A DNA stretch of 64,000 nt from contig NZ_JARXUZ010000002.1 of the NCBI RefSeq assembly GCF_029893365.1, positions 62,001-126,000 on the forward strand, given 5' to 3'. Below the pieces are notes generated by a model. It was given only the letters and a program-made list of their open reading frames with translations, was not told the DNA's origin and searched no databases. Of the stretch, positions 26,677 to 35,815 are shown in pieces. The stretch is from Cryobacterium sp. CG_9.6. GTDB lineage: Bacteria; Actinomycetota; Actinomycetes; Actinomycetales; Microbacteriaceae. The first letter of the stretch is position 1; each line of letters starts with the position of its first letter. The position numbers and the translations under genes are program-made.

Positions 26677-28038
26677 TTGTTCCCTTCCTTCGCGGCGATC
26701 TCTATCGACGGGGCTCGCGCGATCGGCAAGACCTCCACCGGGCGGCAGCGAGCGAAGACAATTCTCGACTTGGACCTCCCTGAAATGCGGGAGTTGATCA
26801 GTGCGGATCCGAAATACTTGAGCCGAGTAGACACCCCCGTCCTCATTGACGAATGGCAACATGTCCCCGAGGTCTGGGACCGTGTTCGTCGCCTCGTCGA
26901 CAGTAACTCGGCCGGCAAACGGTTCATCTTGGCCGGCAGTGCCGCACCCGTTGGCGCCCACCTCCACTCCGGAGCTGGGCGCATCATCAGATTCCAAATG
27001 CGACCCCTCTCCATCGCGGAACGCAGCCTGGCGACGCCCACAGTCCGCGTCCGCGAACTGCTCAGCGCAGACACCCCGGAAATCCACGGTTCAAGTGACG
27101 TCGAGCTGCGTGACTACGTCCGCGAAATCACCGCCTCGGGATTTCCACAACCCCGCCAGATGACCGATCGTGCCCGCGCAGTGTGGCTCGATGGCTACAT
27201 CGAGCGAGTCATCACGCACGACTTCACCGAACAGGGACACAGCATCCGCCAGCCGGAACTACTGCGCGGCTGGTTGCGCGGTTACGCCTCAGCCACTGCC
27301 TCCGCAACCACGTTCGCGAATATCGGCGCCAGTCTCGACCTAGGTGAACCAACAGAACCGACAAAGAACACGTCGATCACCTACCGGGACGTCCTGAGCA
27401 GCCTCTACCTGCTTGACCAAGTCGACGCATGGTCGCCCAGTCAGAAACTCCTGTCACGAGATGCCCTCGCGCCGAAGCATTTTCTCGCGGATCCGGCACT
27501 TTCCGCCCGCCTGCTGGGCCTCAACGAAGCCAAACTGATGTCAGCTGCTGCGCCCGCGACCAACACCGGCGACCGGGCTCGCCTCGGCGATTTCTTCGAG
27601 GCACTCGTGGCCCTTAGCCTCCAGACCTATGCGGCAGCGAACGACGCGAAGAAGTCACACTTCCGCGACCATGACGGGCGGCACGAGATTGATTTCATCA
27701 TCCACCGAGGAGATGCGGAAGCTGTCGGCATTGAAGTCAAGCTCAAATCCGCGGTCACCGACCACGACGTTCGCCACCTGCTCTGGCTGAAGAAGTCGCT
27801 CCCCGACCACATCGTCGACCTCGTCGTCATCAACACGGGTACCCATGCGTATCGTCGACAGGATGGCGTGGTGGTCTTCCCGCTCGCCTTGCTCACCGCC
27901 TTACGGACGATGCACGCGCCAGAACGACTCAAGCAGCTCACGGTACGTCACTCACACAAAGCGCCCGTAAGCGGAAGGCGGATTCAACGGGCCACGTTTA
28001 AATGTGCTCCGGGAATAGGTTGGAGGGAAAGGCGCTGA
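26677..28038 (+). CDS. ATP-binding protein with DUF4143 domain
   Basis: 453-residue AAA_14/DUF4143 protein. The Walker A variant is SIDGARAIGKTSTG; Walker B-like is PVLIDEWQHVPEVWD; sensor segment FILAGSAAP. DUF4143 follows (TFANIGASLDL, LSSLYLLDQVDAW, ARLGDFFEALVALSL), and the C-terminal nuclease-like strand is IDFIIHRGDAEAVGIEVKLK. The homologous N-terminus (YQRRIIDDTLDEL) is in frame upstream to 26599 but has no ATG/GTG, so the TTG at 26677 is only nominal; the 5' end may be frameshifted. The family is often chromosomal with unknown role. Confidence 0.8.
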   Translation: MFPSFAAISIDGARAIGKTSTGRQRAKTILDLDLPEMRELISADPKYLSRVDTPVLIDEWQHVPEVWDRVRRLVDSNSAGKRFILAGSAAPVGAHLHSGAGRIIRFQMRPLSIAERSLATPTVRVRELLSADTPEIHGSSDVELRDYVREITASGFPQPRQMTDRARAVWLDGYIERVITHDFTEQGHSIRQPELLRGWLRGYASATASATTFANIGASLDLGEPTEPTKNTSITYRDVLSSLYLLDQVDAWSPSQKLLSRDALAPKHFLADPALSARLLGLNEAKLMSAAAPATNTGDRARLGDFFEALVALSLQTYAAANDAKKSHFRDHDGRHEIDFIIHRGDAEAVGIEVKLKSAVTDHDVRHLLWLKKSLPDHIVDLVVINTGTHAYRRQDGVVVFPLALLTALRTMHAPERLKQLTVRHSHKAPVSGRRIQRATFKCAPGIGWRERR

Positions 28039-28193
28039 GGTAGTGGGCTAGCATAGCGAAGTCTTAACTTCAGTTTGGTAGCCCGTCCATCACTGTATGG
28101 TCCGCGTTCGGTATGGACTGCGTTCAAGGCGGGTACTCCACTTCGCGTGGACCCAATCCAACCAGTGGTGAGTCAGGTGCACAGGTGCACGAC

Positions 28194-28874
28194 TCACGCG
28201 CGCGCCCTGGTCTCCACACTGCCAGGCTTGGGTTCAGGATTTGTAATCCGGACGCGATCTGGTTGGAAGCCGTGTTCTATTCCCCAGAGCACCGCGTTAG
28301 TCCTGCTGTTCGCCCCAATTCGTCGATAGCAACTTCGGATGTAGGTTTTGATCGAGTTGATCGACAGGTGGGTTCGCTCGGCGATCTGCGTGTTACCGAG
28401 CCCCTGCGTGATCAGGGCCAAGATTTCGGCTTCACGCTCAGTAAGGCCTCCCTCTCGGCCCGGCCAGTCGCCCATGACAACCGCTGAGATGTCCTTGCGT
28501 CCGGCGTGGATCCGCTCACCGTCGGCGTGGATCGCCTCCAGTGCGGCTACGAACCCGGACGCGGGTAGGCCTTTGGAGATGTACCCACCAGCTCCGTTAG
28601 CGAGCGTGGCTTCCATGTGCGCCGGATCAAGAGTCCACGAATAGACAGCCACCACCCCGACCAACGGGTTCGAGGCAAGCTCGCGAACCGCGGCCTGATC
28701 TCCACGAGTGGCCGCGAAAGTGTCGTAAAGAGCAATGTCAACTCGATGGTTAACCTGCTTATTTGCATCGAGCTCGACCACTCGAATCCTGTTATGGTAC
28801 GAGCGCAGCATCTCCGCGACACCGCGAACGACCACCTCGTAATCATTGACCAGAGCGACACGAATTGGATCCAT
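28194..28874 (-). CDS. NarL/FixJ-type response regulator
   Basis: 226-residue regulator. The receiver domain (RVALVNDYEVVVRGVAEMLR, likely acceptor Asp in VDIALYDTFA) shows a weakened acidic pocket, with a single Asp where canonical receivers have two, then LANGAGGYISKGLPASGFVA. The C-terminal LuxR helix-turn-helix is LTEREAEILALITQGLGNTQ then IAERTHLSINSIKTYIRSCY. The start is taken at the MDPIRVAL methionine; an upstream extension is unsupported. No kinase lies nearby, so it is an orphan and may be phosphorylation-independent. Confidence 0.88.
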   Translation of the reverse strand: MDPIRVALVNDYEVVVRGVAEMLRSYHNRIRVVELDANKQVNHRVDIALYDTFAATRGDQAAVRELASNPLVGVVAVYSWTLDPAHMEATLANGAGGYISKGLPASGFVAALEAIHADGERIHAGRKDISAVVMGDWPGREGGLTEREAEILALITQGLGNTQIAERTHLSINSIKTYIRSCYRRIGANSRTNAVLWGIEHGFQPDRVRITNPEPKPGSVETRARA

Positions 28875-28964
28875 ACGTCTACGATATGGTGTACGTTCTG
28901 ATCTGGGTGAAAGTTCACCCCTTAGGGTGAGGTTGTCGCGCACAGCTCGGCATATTGTCGGCTT

Positions 28965-29426
28965 ATGACCCTCTTTCCCCGATCTTCTGATGACATGCCT
29001 CACCGATCGCTTCGACCACTCTCAGACTCTCCGTCTGCACCGCACCCCGCCCCCCTTCGATGGGAAACGGTCAGGCAGAATAAAGTGCCCACGATCTACC
29101 TCCCGCAGCAAGACCGTGGCAAGGGACTCGAACAGCCAAACCCGGCGCGCGCGACATTCATACAGAGACCGAGACGGGGGAAATCGACAACCGGAGGTGA
29201 CGAGACGCAGAGCGTGACCCGCGTCTCGGGTAAGCGTCGTTCGAACTTTCCGAAGATGCTCACGATCCGAGAATTGCTCGCCGAACTGGGCAAAATCGAA
29301 GACGCAGCGAGAGTATCCCGCGGCAATGAAGTGGATGCCCGTATGTGGACAAGGCGAGAGCAGGAGATCATCCAAGAACTCCACCGGCGCCGCGACGGGC
29401 TTGGTCCCGACCGTAACAACCGCTAA
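28965..29426 (+). CDS. Hypothetical protein, 153 aa, basic
   Basis: Divergent from the NarL-type regulator with a 90-bp gap. The first ~95 residues are Arg/Pro-rich and low in structure; the last 55 (MLTIRELLAELGKIEDAARV, MWTRREQEIIQELHRRRD) predict amphipathic helices. I recognise no family. The frame ends 20 bp before the IS4 target site. It could begin at the later ATG (about 29256), giving a 56-residue protein. Confidence 0.4.
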   Translation: MTLFPRSSDDMPHRSLRPLSDSPSAPHPAPLRWETVRQNKVPTIYLPQQDRGKGLEQPNPARATFIQRPRRGKSTTGGDETQSVTRVSGKRRSNFPKMLTIRELLAELGKIEDAARVSRGNEVDARMWTRREQEIIQELHRRRDGLGPDRNNR

Positions 29427-29457
29427 CCCGACGAACTCGGTTCGCGGAGCTTAGCCT

Positions 29458-30910
29458 CAATGCCGTTCAGTTAAGCACTTGAATGGTGATTTCTTGCTCG
29501 TGATTGGGTTGTGGCCAGTGGGCGTGGTGGAAGCGTTTGGCGGGCCATTTCGAGACCTTGCGTTTGATGACGCGAGGGTTTGATCGTCGTCGGCGCGCGG
29601 GATTCAGCCTTCGGATGAGGGCGCGGATGGCATGATGCCAGACTGCTGTGGCGTGGTCAGGGTGCGGAGGGGGAAAAATCGCCCTGTGCCACTGAGCGGC
29701 GGGCGATGCGGAGTGCGGCGATGAAGGAGACCCGGTCGGGGTCGCGGTGAGCGTGCTGGGCGGCCTCGACCATGAGGGTGCGGATCGCGTAGTGGCAGCA
29801 CAGGTGGCCCCAGATTTCCTGCTTGACCAGGTCCGGGGATTTGGACCGCAGCACCATGCGCGGGCCGCGTTGGTGGGTTTTCAACTCGTCGAACACCGTC
29901 TCGATCTCCCATCGTTCGGAGTACACGGTCGCGAGTTCTTCGGCCGAGGCCTCGGCCGGATCCAAGATCGTGGTCAGCAGACGGTAGGAGTCAGGATTGT
30001 CGCGTCCGTCGTCGATCGTGTAGTCCACGACGCGAACCGTCAATGGTGTCGTCAACTGCCGCCCCGTGCCGGAGGTCGGAATGATCGTTGCCAGCCAGGA
30101 CCCGTCAGCGAGGGTCTCCTGGTGCCGGGGGCGGAGGTTCGTCTTGACCCGCCAGAGCAGATCAGCGCCCGTCGCTGCTGCCTGTGCCCACAACCGGAAG
30201 CCGTAGAAGCCGCGGTCAGCGAGGACCAGCATGCCCGGCTTGAAGCGGCCGGTCAGCTCTCGGGAGAGTTCAATTTCTGACGTCGTGCACGGGCCCATCA
30301 CCGCGTCCAGAACGGCATGCGTTCCGCACTCGGCCAGCGCCACCAGGCGTGCCTGCGGAAAAGCAGATTGCTCCCCACGGCTGACCGGTGGCCGGCCAAA
30401 GAACTCCGTATTCACCACGCTGTCGGCCAGATCCAGGATCGTTCCGTCGATGGACATTAGACGCCGCCCAGCCAGCCACGACCTCGGCGTGTCAGGCCTA
30501 GCCAGCGGCCGAGCTACGCGGGCAAACAAGTCCCGCACCGGTTCGAACCCCAGCCGCCTGCGCGCCTGAAAGATGGCCGACTTTGACGGCGGCGCAAACG
30601 TCTCGGACCAGCCAGTTGACCACGACAGCCCATTCGTCAGCTGAGCGAACACATCCTCGTAGGACGCTTCGGCATACAGGCCCATCCCGATGGAGAAATA
30701 CGCCATCACCCGTGCCGGCAACGCCCGGTTACGCTGCTCCGTCCGCCCCGCGGCCTGGACCACCTCGTCGATGACATCAGCCGGGAACACACGGGTCAAC
30801 AAGCCGACCGATACCAAATCCGACAACCGACGGTCCGAGACCGGCTTCACCCACCCTGTACGCGCCATAGCCACAACGTAACACGAGAATGCTTAACTGA
30901 ACGGTATTGG
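29458..30910 (-). mobile_element. IS4-family insertion sequence, complete, with 9-bp target duplication
   Basis: About 1.45-kb element. The left end is CAATGCCGTTCAGTTAAGCA from 29458; the right end is its inverse with one mismatch (CAATACCGTTCAGTTAAGCA inverted, ending 30909-30910). GCTTAGCCT occurs at 29449-29457 and 30911-30919, a 9-bp duplication. The right copy overlaps the first bases of an IS1380 element, so IS4 jumped into the IS1380 terminus. Confidence 0.88.
29657..30874 (-). CDS. IS4-family transposase
   Basis: 405-residue DDE transposase. The IS4-type N-terminal domain is present (LTRVFPADVIDEVVQAAG, RALPARVMAYFSIGMGLYAE), then RRLMSIDGTILDLADSVVN (first Asp), MLVLADRGFYGFRLWAQA (second Asp) and the Y-(2)-R-(3)-E-(6)-K signature seen as YSERWEIETVFDELKTH. 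It is full length with no stop, and is likely functional. Confidence 0.93.
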   Translation of the reverse strand: MAMARTGWVKPVSDRRLSDLVSVGLLTRVFPADVIDEVVQAAGRTEQRNRALPARVMAYFSIGMGLYAEASYEDVFAQLTNGLSWSTGWSETFAPPSKSAIFQARRRLGFEPVRDLFARVARPLARPDTPRSWLAGRRLMSIDGTILDLADSVVNTEFFGRPPVSRGEQSAFPQARLVALAECGTHAVLDAVMGPCTTSEIELSRELTGRFKPGMLVLADRGFYGFRLWAQAAATGADLLWRVKTNLRPRHQETLADGSWLATIIPTSGTGRQLTTPLTVRVVDYTIDDGRDNPDSYRLLTTILDPAEASAEELATVYSERWEIETVFDELKTHQRGPRMVLRSKSPDLVKQEIWGHLCCHYAIRTLMVEAAQHAHRDPDRVSFIAALRIARRSVAQGDFSPSAP

Positions 30911-30915
30911 GCTTA

Positions 30916-32190
30916 GCCTGAATCCACCGATCGACGTGAGGTTCTGACGGCGCGTTAAACCGAGAATGCCCATCTGATCAGGTAAAATAGGACTTGTCTA
31001 GAGGTCAACGTTACCAAGCAGAGGGGCATCTCGTAGATGCAAGTTTCCCACACCAACCGCGCCGTTTCTGCATCATTCACCGACCCGAATCTTGTATCGT
31101 CCGCTGGGTTGGTCCCGATCATGAAATTGGCCGCCCGTGCGGGATTGGCTACGGGTGCTCCGGGGTGCGCGGCCTCAACGCCATCCTCGCGACAGTCAAG
31201 ACCGACGTATCAGCGCCGATCATCATCGGCCAGCGACTGCGCCGCGGTTCCTGCCGATCACCGCGCGGCGCCGCACGCCCCATCAGAGACGCCCTGGCTA
31301 CGACCAAACGGCTCCGCGGAGCCGACACGGCACGCGTGCCCTTTCGTGCCGACTCTGCCTTCTACGATCACGCCTCAATCAGCGCGGCCCTGAAAGCTGG
31401 TGCCGACGTTTCGGTCACCGCCCGCATGGACCCCGCCATCAAACGAGCAATCGGAACGATCCCCGGCACTGCCTGGACAGCAATTGAATACACCAACGCC
31501 ATCTACGACGAGGGCACCAAAACGTGGATCAGTAACGCCGAAGTCGCCGAGGTCCCGTTCACCGCGTTCACGTCCCGCAAGAAGAACGAGCAGATCACCG
31601 GGCGCTTGGTCGTGCGGCGGATCCCGGAACTGAACAAGAAAAACGTCGACCAGCCAACCCTGTTCGACACCCACCGGTCCCACGCTTTCTTCACCACCAG
31701 CACCCTCGACACCGTCACCGCCGACAAAACCCACCGCGCCCACGCCACGGTAGAACTCGTGAATTCCGACCTGAGGAGCAGCGCTCTGGCGCACCTACCC
31801 TCAGGCGGTTTCACCGCCTATGCGGCCTGGCTGGTCATGGCCGTGATGGTGCTTAACCGCACCCGCGCCGCTGCGACGACCGAGGGAAACGGTCTTGCCT
31901 GAGCGACCACCGCAACGATCCGCCGGAAACTTATCAGCGTCCCCGCCAGAATCTCGACCTCCGCGAGGCGCATCACCCTGCACCTGCCCGAACACTGGCC
32001 CTGGGAGAAACCCTGGACGGCCCTGTTCAACCAGAACTTCCGCCCGAGACGACCCGCCTACATCCACATCAACAGGAACACCAGTGGAACACCCCGGGCC
32101 GCGAGCCCCGGACCACACCCACGCCCGAAACGCCAAAACCTCGCCAAACCAAAATCAGGATTCCTTCAGACGCCGACCGGTGGATTCAGG
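30916..32190 (+). mobile_element. IS1380-family element remnant
   Basis: Terminal inverted repeats CCTGAATCCACCGATCG at 30917 and its near-perfect inverse CGACCGGTGGATTCAGG ending at 32190. CTTA flanks it on both sides (30912-30915 and 32191-32194, allowing one extra G on the left), consistent with the 4-bp duplication of this family. The internal transposase is deleted and has a nonsense codon (see next entry), so the element is dead. Confidence 0.8.
31037..32100 (+). pseudogene. IS1380-family transposase with internal deletion and TGA
   Basis: The start MQVSHTNRAVSASFTDPNLV then SSAGLVPIMKLAARAGLA is a typical IS1380 N-terminus. At about 31145 it jumps out of frame to GYGCSGVRGLNAILATV, skipping roughly 100 residues including the first catalytic Asp region. 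It continues VPFRADSAFYDH, LVVRRIPELN and TADKTHRAHATVELVNSDLR to a TGA at 31900-31902. Beyond it the same frame resumes ATTATIRRKLISVPARISTS, the normal C-terminus. Confidence 0.88.
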
Positions 32191-32191
32191 C

Positions 32192-32352
32192 TTATTCGTG
32201 GCCGTCGCGACATCGTAAGCGGCAAGGTGGACAAGCTTTTGCGCCGGAGTGATCGAACGCCTCCGCGTCGGACCACCCGATCTTGGCCCTTCGGGAATGC
32301 TGTTGTTCATAGGACTATCGTCGCGCACGACGCTTATTGATGGGCTGGACAT
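32192..32352 (-). pseudogene. IS3-type transposase OrfA-like N-terminal fragment
   Basis: Minus-strand frame ending in RRRSITPAQKLVHLAAYDVA then TATN. This looks like the start of the longer IS3-type OrfA proteins that read RRRxFTPAQKLAHLAAYE. It is cut at the IS1380 right end. Past the IS1380/IS4 block the continuation near 29445 soon stops, so the host gene was already truncated. Confidence 0.5.
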
Positions 32353-32714
32353 GGTGAATCAGTTCCTAGTTCTCGCCCCTGCAACACGGCGGACTTGCTA
32401 TTAGCTACTGGCCTCACCCGATCCTGACACGCAGGGGGTTACGAAATGCTGCGTTCAGCAGGTCCGCAACGCCAAAAGTTTCATCGAGTGTGAGCCCGAC
32501 CAGATCAAGATCTTGGCCAAAATAGGCGCCGCCCGCCGGTCGCACAGTCTGCGGGAAGCCTTTGCGCAGCACTGCCCGATAACGACAATTGGGCGGTGTA
32601 TTTGCCGGCAACGGCATGCTGCCAAGGGGCGGGGGTATGTTAGAGGGTGGTGCAAGCGGCATCGGAGCTGGTCGAGGTACCGCCGGTCTGGACCGCTCAT
32701 CACGAGGAGATTCA
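32353..32714. other. Gap without recognisable gene
   Basis: Short frames on both strands lack family features. The right edge supplies the AGGAG ribosome site (32705-32709) of the next small gene. Confidence 0.35.
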
Positions 32715-32957
32715 ATGTCGAATCAGGGTCATAAACCGTGTGCAACGGGAGATCTCGAGGTCCGTAGTCTGTCCGATCATGAATGGCGTGTGAGCGATCG
32801 ACGCTGCCATGAAAGGTCGCCCGAGAAGGTGCTGGGTTACATCGAAAAACGTGGTTCCGTTTTTGAAGTCATGAACATAGAAGCACCGCGGCGACATGTC
32901 ATGTTCGATCATTTCGAGTCGGCGGTCGCCTCGTTTGTGTCAGTTTTTCCGGCTTAG
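32715..32957 (+). CDS. Hypothetical small protein, 80 aa
   Basis: Starts MSNQGHKPCATGDLEVRSLS, then HEWRVSDRRCHERSPEKVLG, ending HVMFDHFESAVASFVS. It is polar, mixed alpha/beta, with two cysteines and no membrane segment. The ATG is preceded by a good GAGGAG site at 6 nt. I do not recognise a named family, though the pattern (DGxWRVSDxR... VLGFIE...FEV) looks like an actinobacterial small conserved protein. It lies upstream of a truncated resolvase. Confidence 0.55.
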   Translation: MSNQGHKPCATGDLEVRSLSDHEWRVSDRRCHERSPEKVLGYIEKRGSVFEVMNIEAPRRHVMFDHFESAVASFVSVFPA

Positions 32958-33217
32958 ATTTTATCCACGGTGTTGGCGTCAACGTGCCGATTCACTCAGC
33001 GCGACAATAACGTGTCGACGTTGCGGCGTTTAGATGAAACCGGCGCGCCTCAGGCCGCCGACGCTGATGTTTTGTGACGTGTGGTGTTCGGTAATGATCG
33101 TTCGCACGACACTCCGGGACAGGTTCAGTTGGTCGCGGAATCACAGGGTGGGTTTTGTAATACTTGGCGTGTACCCGTCTATGTAACGCACTACCGAGTT
33201 GGTGATGCGGTTTTGTT

Positions 33218-33510
33218 ATGCCAATTGGATACGGCCGGGTCTCCACCCGAGACCAGCACCCCGAAGCCCAACACGATGCCCTGACCGGGGCCGGTTGCGA
33301 ACAGGTCTTCCTCGACACAGCGTCGGAGACCCTCGCCGGCCGACCCGAACTCGACAAAGCTCTACTCTCGGCCAACCGGGCTGGCGATCAAATCGTGGTG
33401 ACTAAACTCGACCGGCTCGGCCGGTCGTTGGAAAACCTCATCGAGTTATCCAACACCCTGCAGGCGCGCGGCGTTGACCTGGTAATACTAGACCAGGGCA
33501 TCCCGGCAGT
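33218..33510 (+). pseudogene. Serine recombinase (resolvase) N-terminal fragment
   Basis: Starts MPIGYGRVSTRDQHPEAQHD with the catalytic Ser at position 9, then LDTASETLAGRPELDKALLS, QIVVTKLDRLGRSLENLIEL and VDLVILDQGI. After about residue 95 the frame turns unrelated and ends at 33592. The long alphaE helix and HTH domain are missing. The break lies just before the TPP-riboswitch promoter, marking a junction between mobile DNA and the thiamine island. Confidence 0.8.
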
Positions 33511-33570
33511 TGATGAGTTCAGGACGCGGATTCGCCGATACCAGGCGGTTGCGTATACTCATTTTCAGCG

Positions 33571-33655
33571 ACACGGGGTGCCGACTGTATGACGGTTGGC
33601 TGAGATGACACCCGTTGAACCTGATCTAGTTCGAACTAGCGAAGGGATGTCACGG
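33571..33655 (+). promoter_or_regulatory. TPP riboswitch (THI element) upstream of SDR/flavin monooxygenase
   Basis: ACACGGGGTGCC starts the element, followed by the conserved CTGAGATGACACCCG (33600-33614), GAACCTGATCTAG and the closing GCGAAGGGA. All TPP-binding consensus blocks are in order. TATACT at 33554-33559 fits a -10 box just upstream. The next gene starts 66-70 bp later, leaving space for an expression platform. Confidence 0.92.
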
Positions 33656-33720
33656 AGAATTACGTGCACCGTATTGGTGCCGGATCTCGTCCTTTCGCCT
33701 TACCCAAGGTGAAGAAAATC

Positions 33721-34485
33721 ATGCAAATAGCAGAACAGATTGTCCTGGTCACCGGCGGCGGACGCGGCTTGGGTACAAGCATCGTGCACGCTTTCGCGGC
33801 TCAGGGTGCCCGGGTAGTCATTAACTATCGCAACAGCGCCGCAGCGGCGGAGACCCTGGCTGCTAGATATGGCCGTGAACATGCTTTTGCTGTGCGGGCT
33901 GACGTGACCGACCGATCCCAGGTCGCGGCAATATTCACGCAGGCTCAGGCATATTTTGGGTCTCCTGTGACAACGGTGGTCAATAACGCGTTGGCCGATT
34001 TCAGTTTTAACGGCGATGCTCGCTCTGGCGCTGCCGACATCAGTTGGGACGAGTTTGAGGCGCAGTTCTCTGGCAGTGTCCGCGGTGCCCTGAACACGAC
34101 GCAGCAGGCGCTGGCAGGCATGCGTGAGGTCGGGTTCGGCCGCATTATCAACATCGGCACGAACCTGTTTCAAAACCCGGTGGTGCCGTACCACGACTAC
34201 ACGGCCGCCAAGGCTGCCCTGCTCTCCCTGACCCGCACCCTTGCCTCAGATCTTGGCCTGCATAACATTGCTGTGAACATGGTCTCCGGTGGGCTGTTGC
34301 GCACCACGGATGCCAGCGCGGCCACCCCCGAGGACGTGTTCGACTTCATTGCCGCGTCTACCCCGCTGCGCAGGGTGACAACCCTGGCCGAATTTGCCGA
34401 TGCGGTACTTTTTTTTGCTTCCCCCTGGGCGCGGTCGGTCACCGGTCAGAACCTGGTGGTCGACGGCGGCTTGGTGATGAACTAG
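33721..34485 (+). CDS. SDR-family oxidoreductase under TPP riboswitch
   Basis: 254-residue classical short-chain dehydrogenase/reductase. The cofactor motif is LVTGGGRGLGTSIVHAFA, then NYRNSAAAAETLAARYG, the catalytic YxxxK in YHDYTAAKAALLSLT, and the C-terminal SVTGQNLVVDGGLVMN. ATG 33721 is chosen; an upstream GTG at 33664 lies too near the riboswitch. It is followed after 13 bp by a flavin monooxygenase, forming one TPP-controlled transcript. Activity on a thiamine-related alcohol or carbonyl is inference; the similar fragment at 38701 shows a second copy once existed. Confidence 0.88.
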   Translation: MQIAEQIVLVTGGGRGLGTSIVHAFAAQGARVVINYRNSAAAAETLAARYGREHAFAVRADVTDRSQVAAIFTQAQAYFGSPVTTVVNNALADFSFNGDARSGAADISWDEFEAQFSGSVRGALNTTQQALAGMREVGFGRIINIGTNLFQNPVVPYHDYTAAKAALLSLTRTLASDLGLHNIAVNMVSGGLLRTTDASAATPEDVFDFIAASTPLRRVTTLAEFADAVLFFASPWARSVTGQNLVVDGGLVMN

Positions 34486-34498
34486 GGCCGCGCCGGTT

Positions 34499-35815
34499 AT
34501 GTCGGCCCCGCGCCAGCTCCACTTCAATGCGTTCCTTATGGGTTGTGGCCACCACGGTGCCGCCTGGCGGCGGCCGCAGTCGCCCATCGAGCAGTTGGGG
34601 GACATCAGTTTCTATGAACGGCTCGCCCAAAGCGCTGAACGTGGCTTCTTTGACGCCGTGTTCTTCGCCGACGGGCACGCCGTCAATGATGTGAGCACCG
34701 GCCCGCGGTGGTTTCTTGAGCCGTTGACGGCGATGGCCGCGATGGCGCGGGCGACGAGTCGGATCGGGCTGGTCAGCACTATCTCGGCGACCTTTTTTAC
34801 GCCTTTTCACGCGGCGCGCATGCTTGCATCGTTGGATCACATTAGTAAGGGGCGCATTGGCTGGAACGTGGTCACTTCCATGTTTGACGCCGAAGCCCGC
34901 AACCATGGAATGGACGTGCTGCCCTCCCACGACCAGCGCTACAGCCGGGCAGCGGAGTTCATCGAGGTGGCACTGAAATTGTGGGATTCGTGGGAGGACG
35001 ATGCTCTGGTCCTGGACCGCGGAGGTCTCTATGCTGACCCGGCCCGGGTGCAAGCGATCGGCCACTCCGGCGAACACTTCCGGGTGGACGGCCCACTGAC
35101 GGTGCCGCGCCCGCCGCAAGGTCGACCGGTACTGTTCCAGGCCGGCGCCTCCGGCCCTGGCCGGGAGTTGGCCGCCCGTTATGCCGAAGGTATCTATGCG
35201 GTGGCATATGACCTCGCCAGCGGGCAGGAGTATTACCAGGATGTGAAGAGGCGCATTGCCGTAGCCGGCCGCGATCCGGATGCGGTGTTGATCATGCCCG
35301 GCCTCGTCACCTATGTGGGGTCCACACAGGCGCAGGCGCGGGCGAAGCAGGCGGAGATCGACGCCCTCCTACCGACCGAGCAGTCGCTCGTGCAGCTGGG
35401 AACGTTCGTGCAACAGGATTGCAGCAACTGGGATTTGGATGCGCCGGTGCCGGCGCTGCCGCCGCTGGCTGGCTTCACCGGGCCGCAGGGCCGGTATGCG
35501 ACCATCCTACGAATTATCCAGGCTGAACAGCCCACGGTCAGGCAGTTACTGGGCCGGCTCGCCGCCGGCGGTGGGCATTGCACCATGGTCGGAACGCCCG
35601 AGCAGATCGCCGATCAAATCGAAGTGTGGTTTCATTCCCTTGCCGCAGACGGCTTCAATGTCATGCCGCCGCTGCTGCCGGAATCCTTGGACGAGTTCGT
35701 GGACCGGGTGATCCCCGTGTTGCAACGGCGCGGCCTGTTCCGCACCCGCTATACCGCCGAGACCTTACGAGGGCACCTGGGGCTGGAACGCCCCACGGTC
35801 GGCGCTTCGGTTTAG
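34499..35815 (+). CDS. LLM-class flavin-dependent monooxygenase (NtaA/SnaA/DszA family)
   Basis: 438-residue FMNH2-dependent monooxygenase of the bacterial-luciferase-like class. It has the family's start LHFNAFLMGCGHHGAAWRRP, RIGLVSTISATFFTPFHAAR, SLDHISKGRIGWNVVTS, RYSRAAEFIEVALKLWDSW and the phosphate-binding GRPVLFQAGASGPGRELAAR. Relatives (NtaA, DszA, DmoA) oxidise C-N or C-S bonds using flavin from a separate reductase. Placement under a TPP riboswitch, next to a ThiY-like importer, suggests oxidation of a thiamine- or thiazole/pyrimidine-derived compound (inference). It is convergent with the ABC operon, overlapping by 4 bp. Confidence 0.9.
   Translation: MSAPRQLHFNAFLMGCGHHGAAWRRPQSPIEQLGDISFYERLAQSAERGFFDAVFFADGHAVNDVSTGPRWFLEPLTAMAAMARATSRIGLVSTISATFFTPFHAARMLASLDHISKGRIGWNVVTSMFDAEARNHGMDVLPSHDQRYSRAAEFIEVALKLWDSWEDDALVLDRGGLYADPARVQAIGHSGEHFRVDGPLTVPRPPQGRPVLFQAGASGPGRELAARYAEGIYAVAYDLASGQEYYQDVKRRIAVAGRDPDAVLIMPGLVTYVGSTQAQARAKQAEIDALLPTEQSLVQLGTFVQQDCSNWDLDAPVPALPPLAGFTGPQGRYATILRIIQAEQPTVRQLLGRLAAGGGHCTMVGTPEQIADQIEVWFHSLAADGFNVMPPLLPESLDEFVDRVIPVLQRRGLFRTRYTAETLRGHLGLERPTVGASV

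Noticed and set aside
28166..28200. GTGAGTC...GACTCAC dyad between the DUF4143 gene and the NarL-type regulator as a terminator
   Set aside because: Arms are only 7 bp and there is no T-tract; could be chance in GC-rich DNA.
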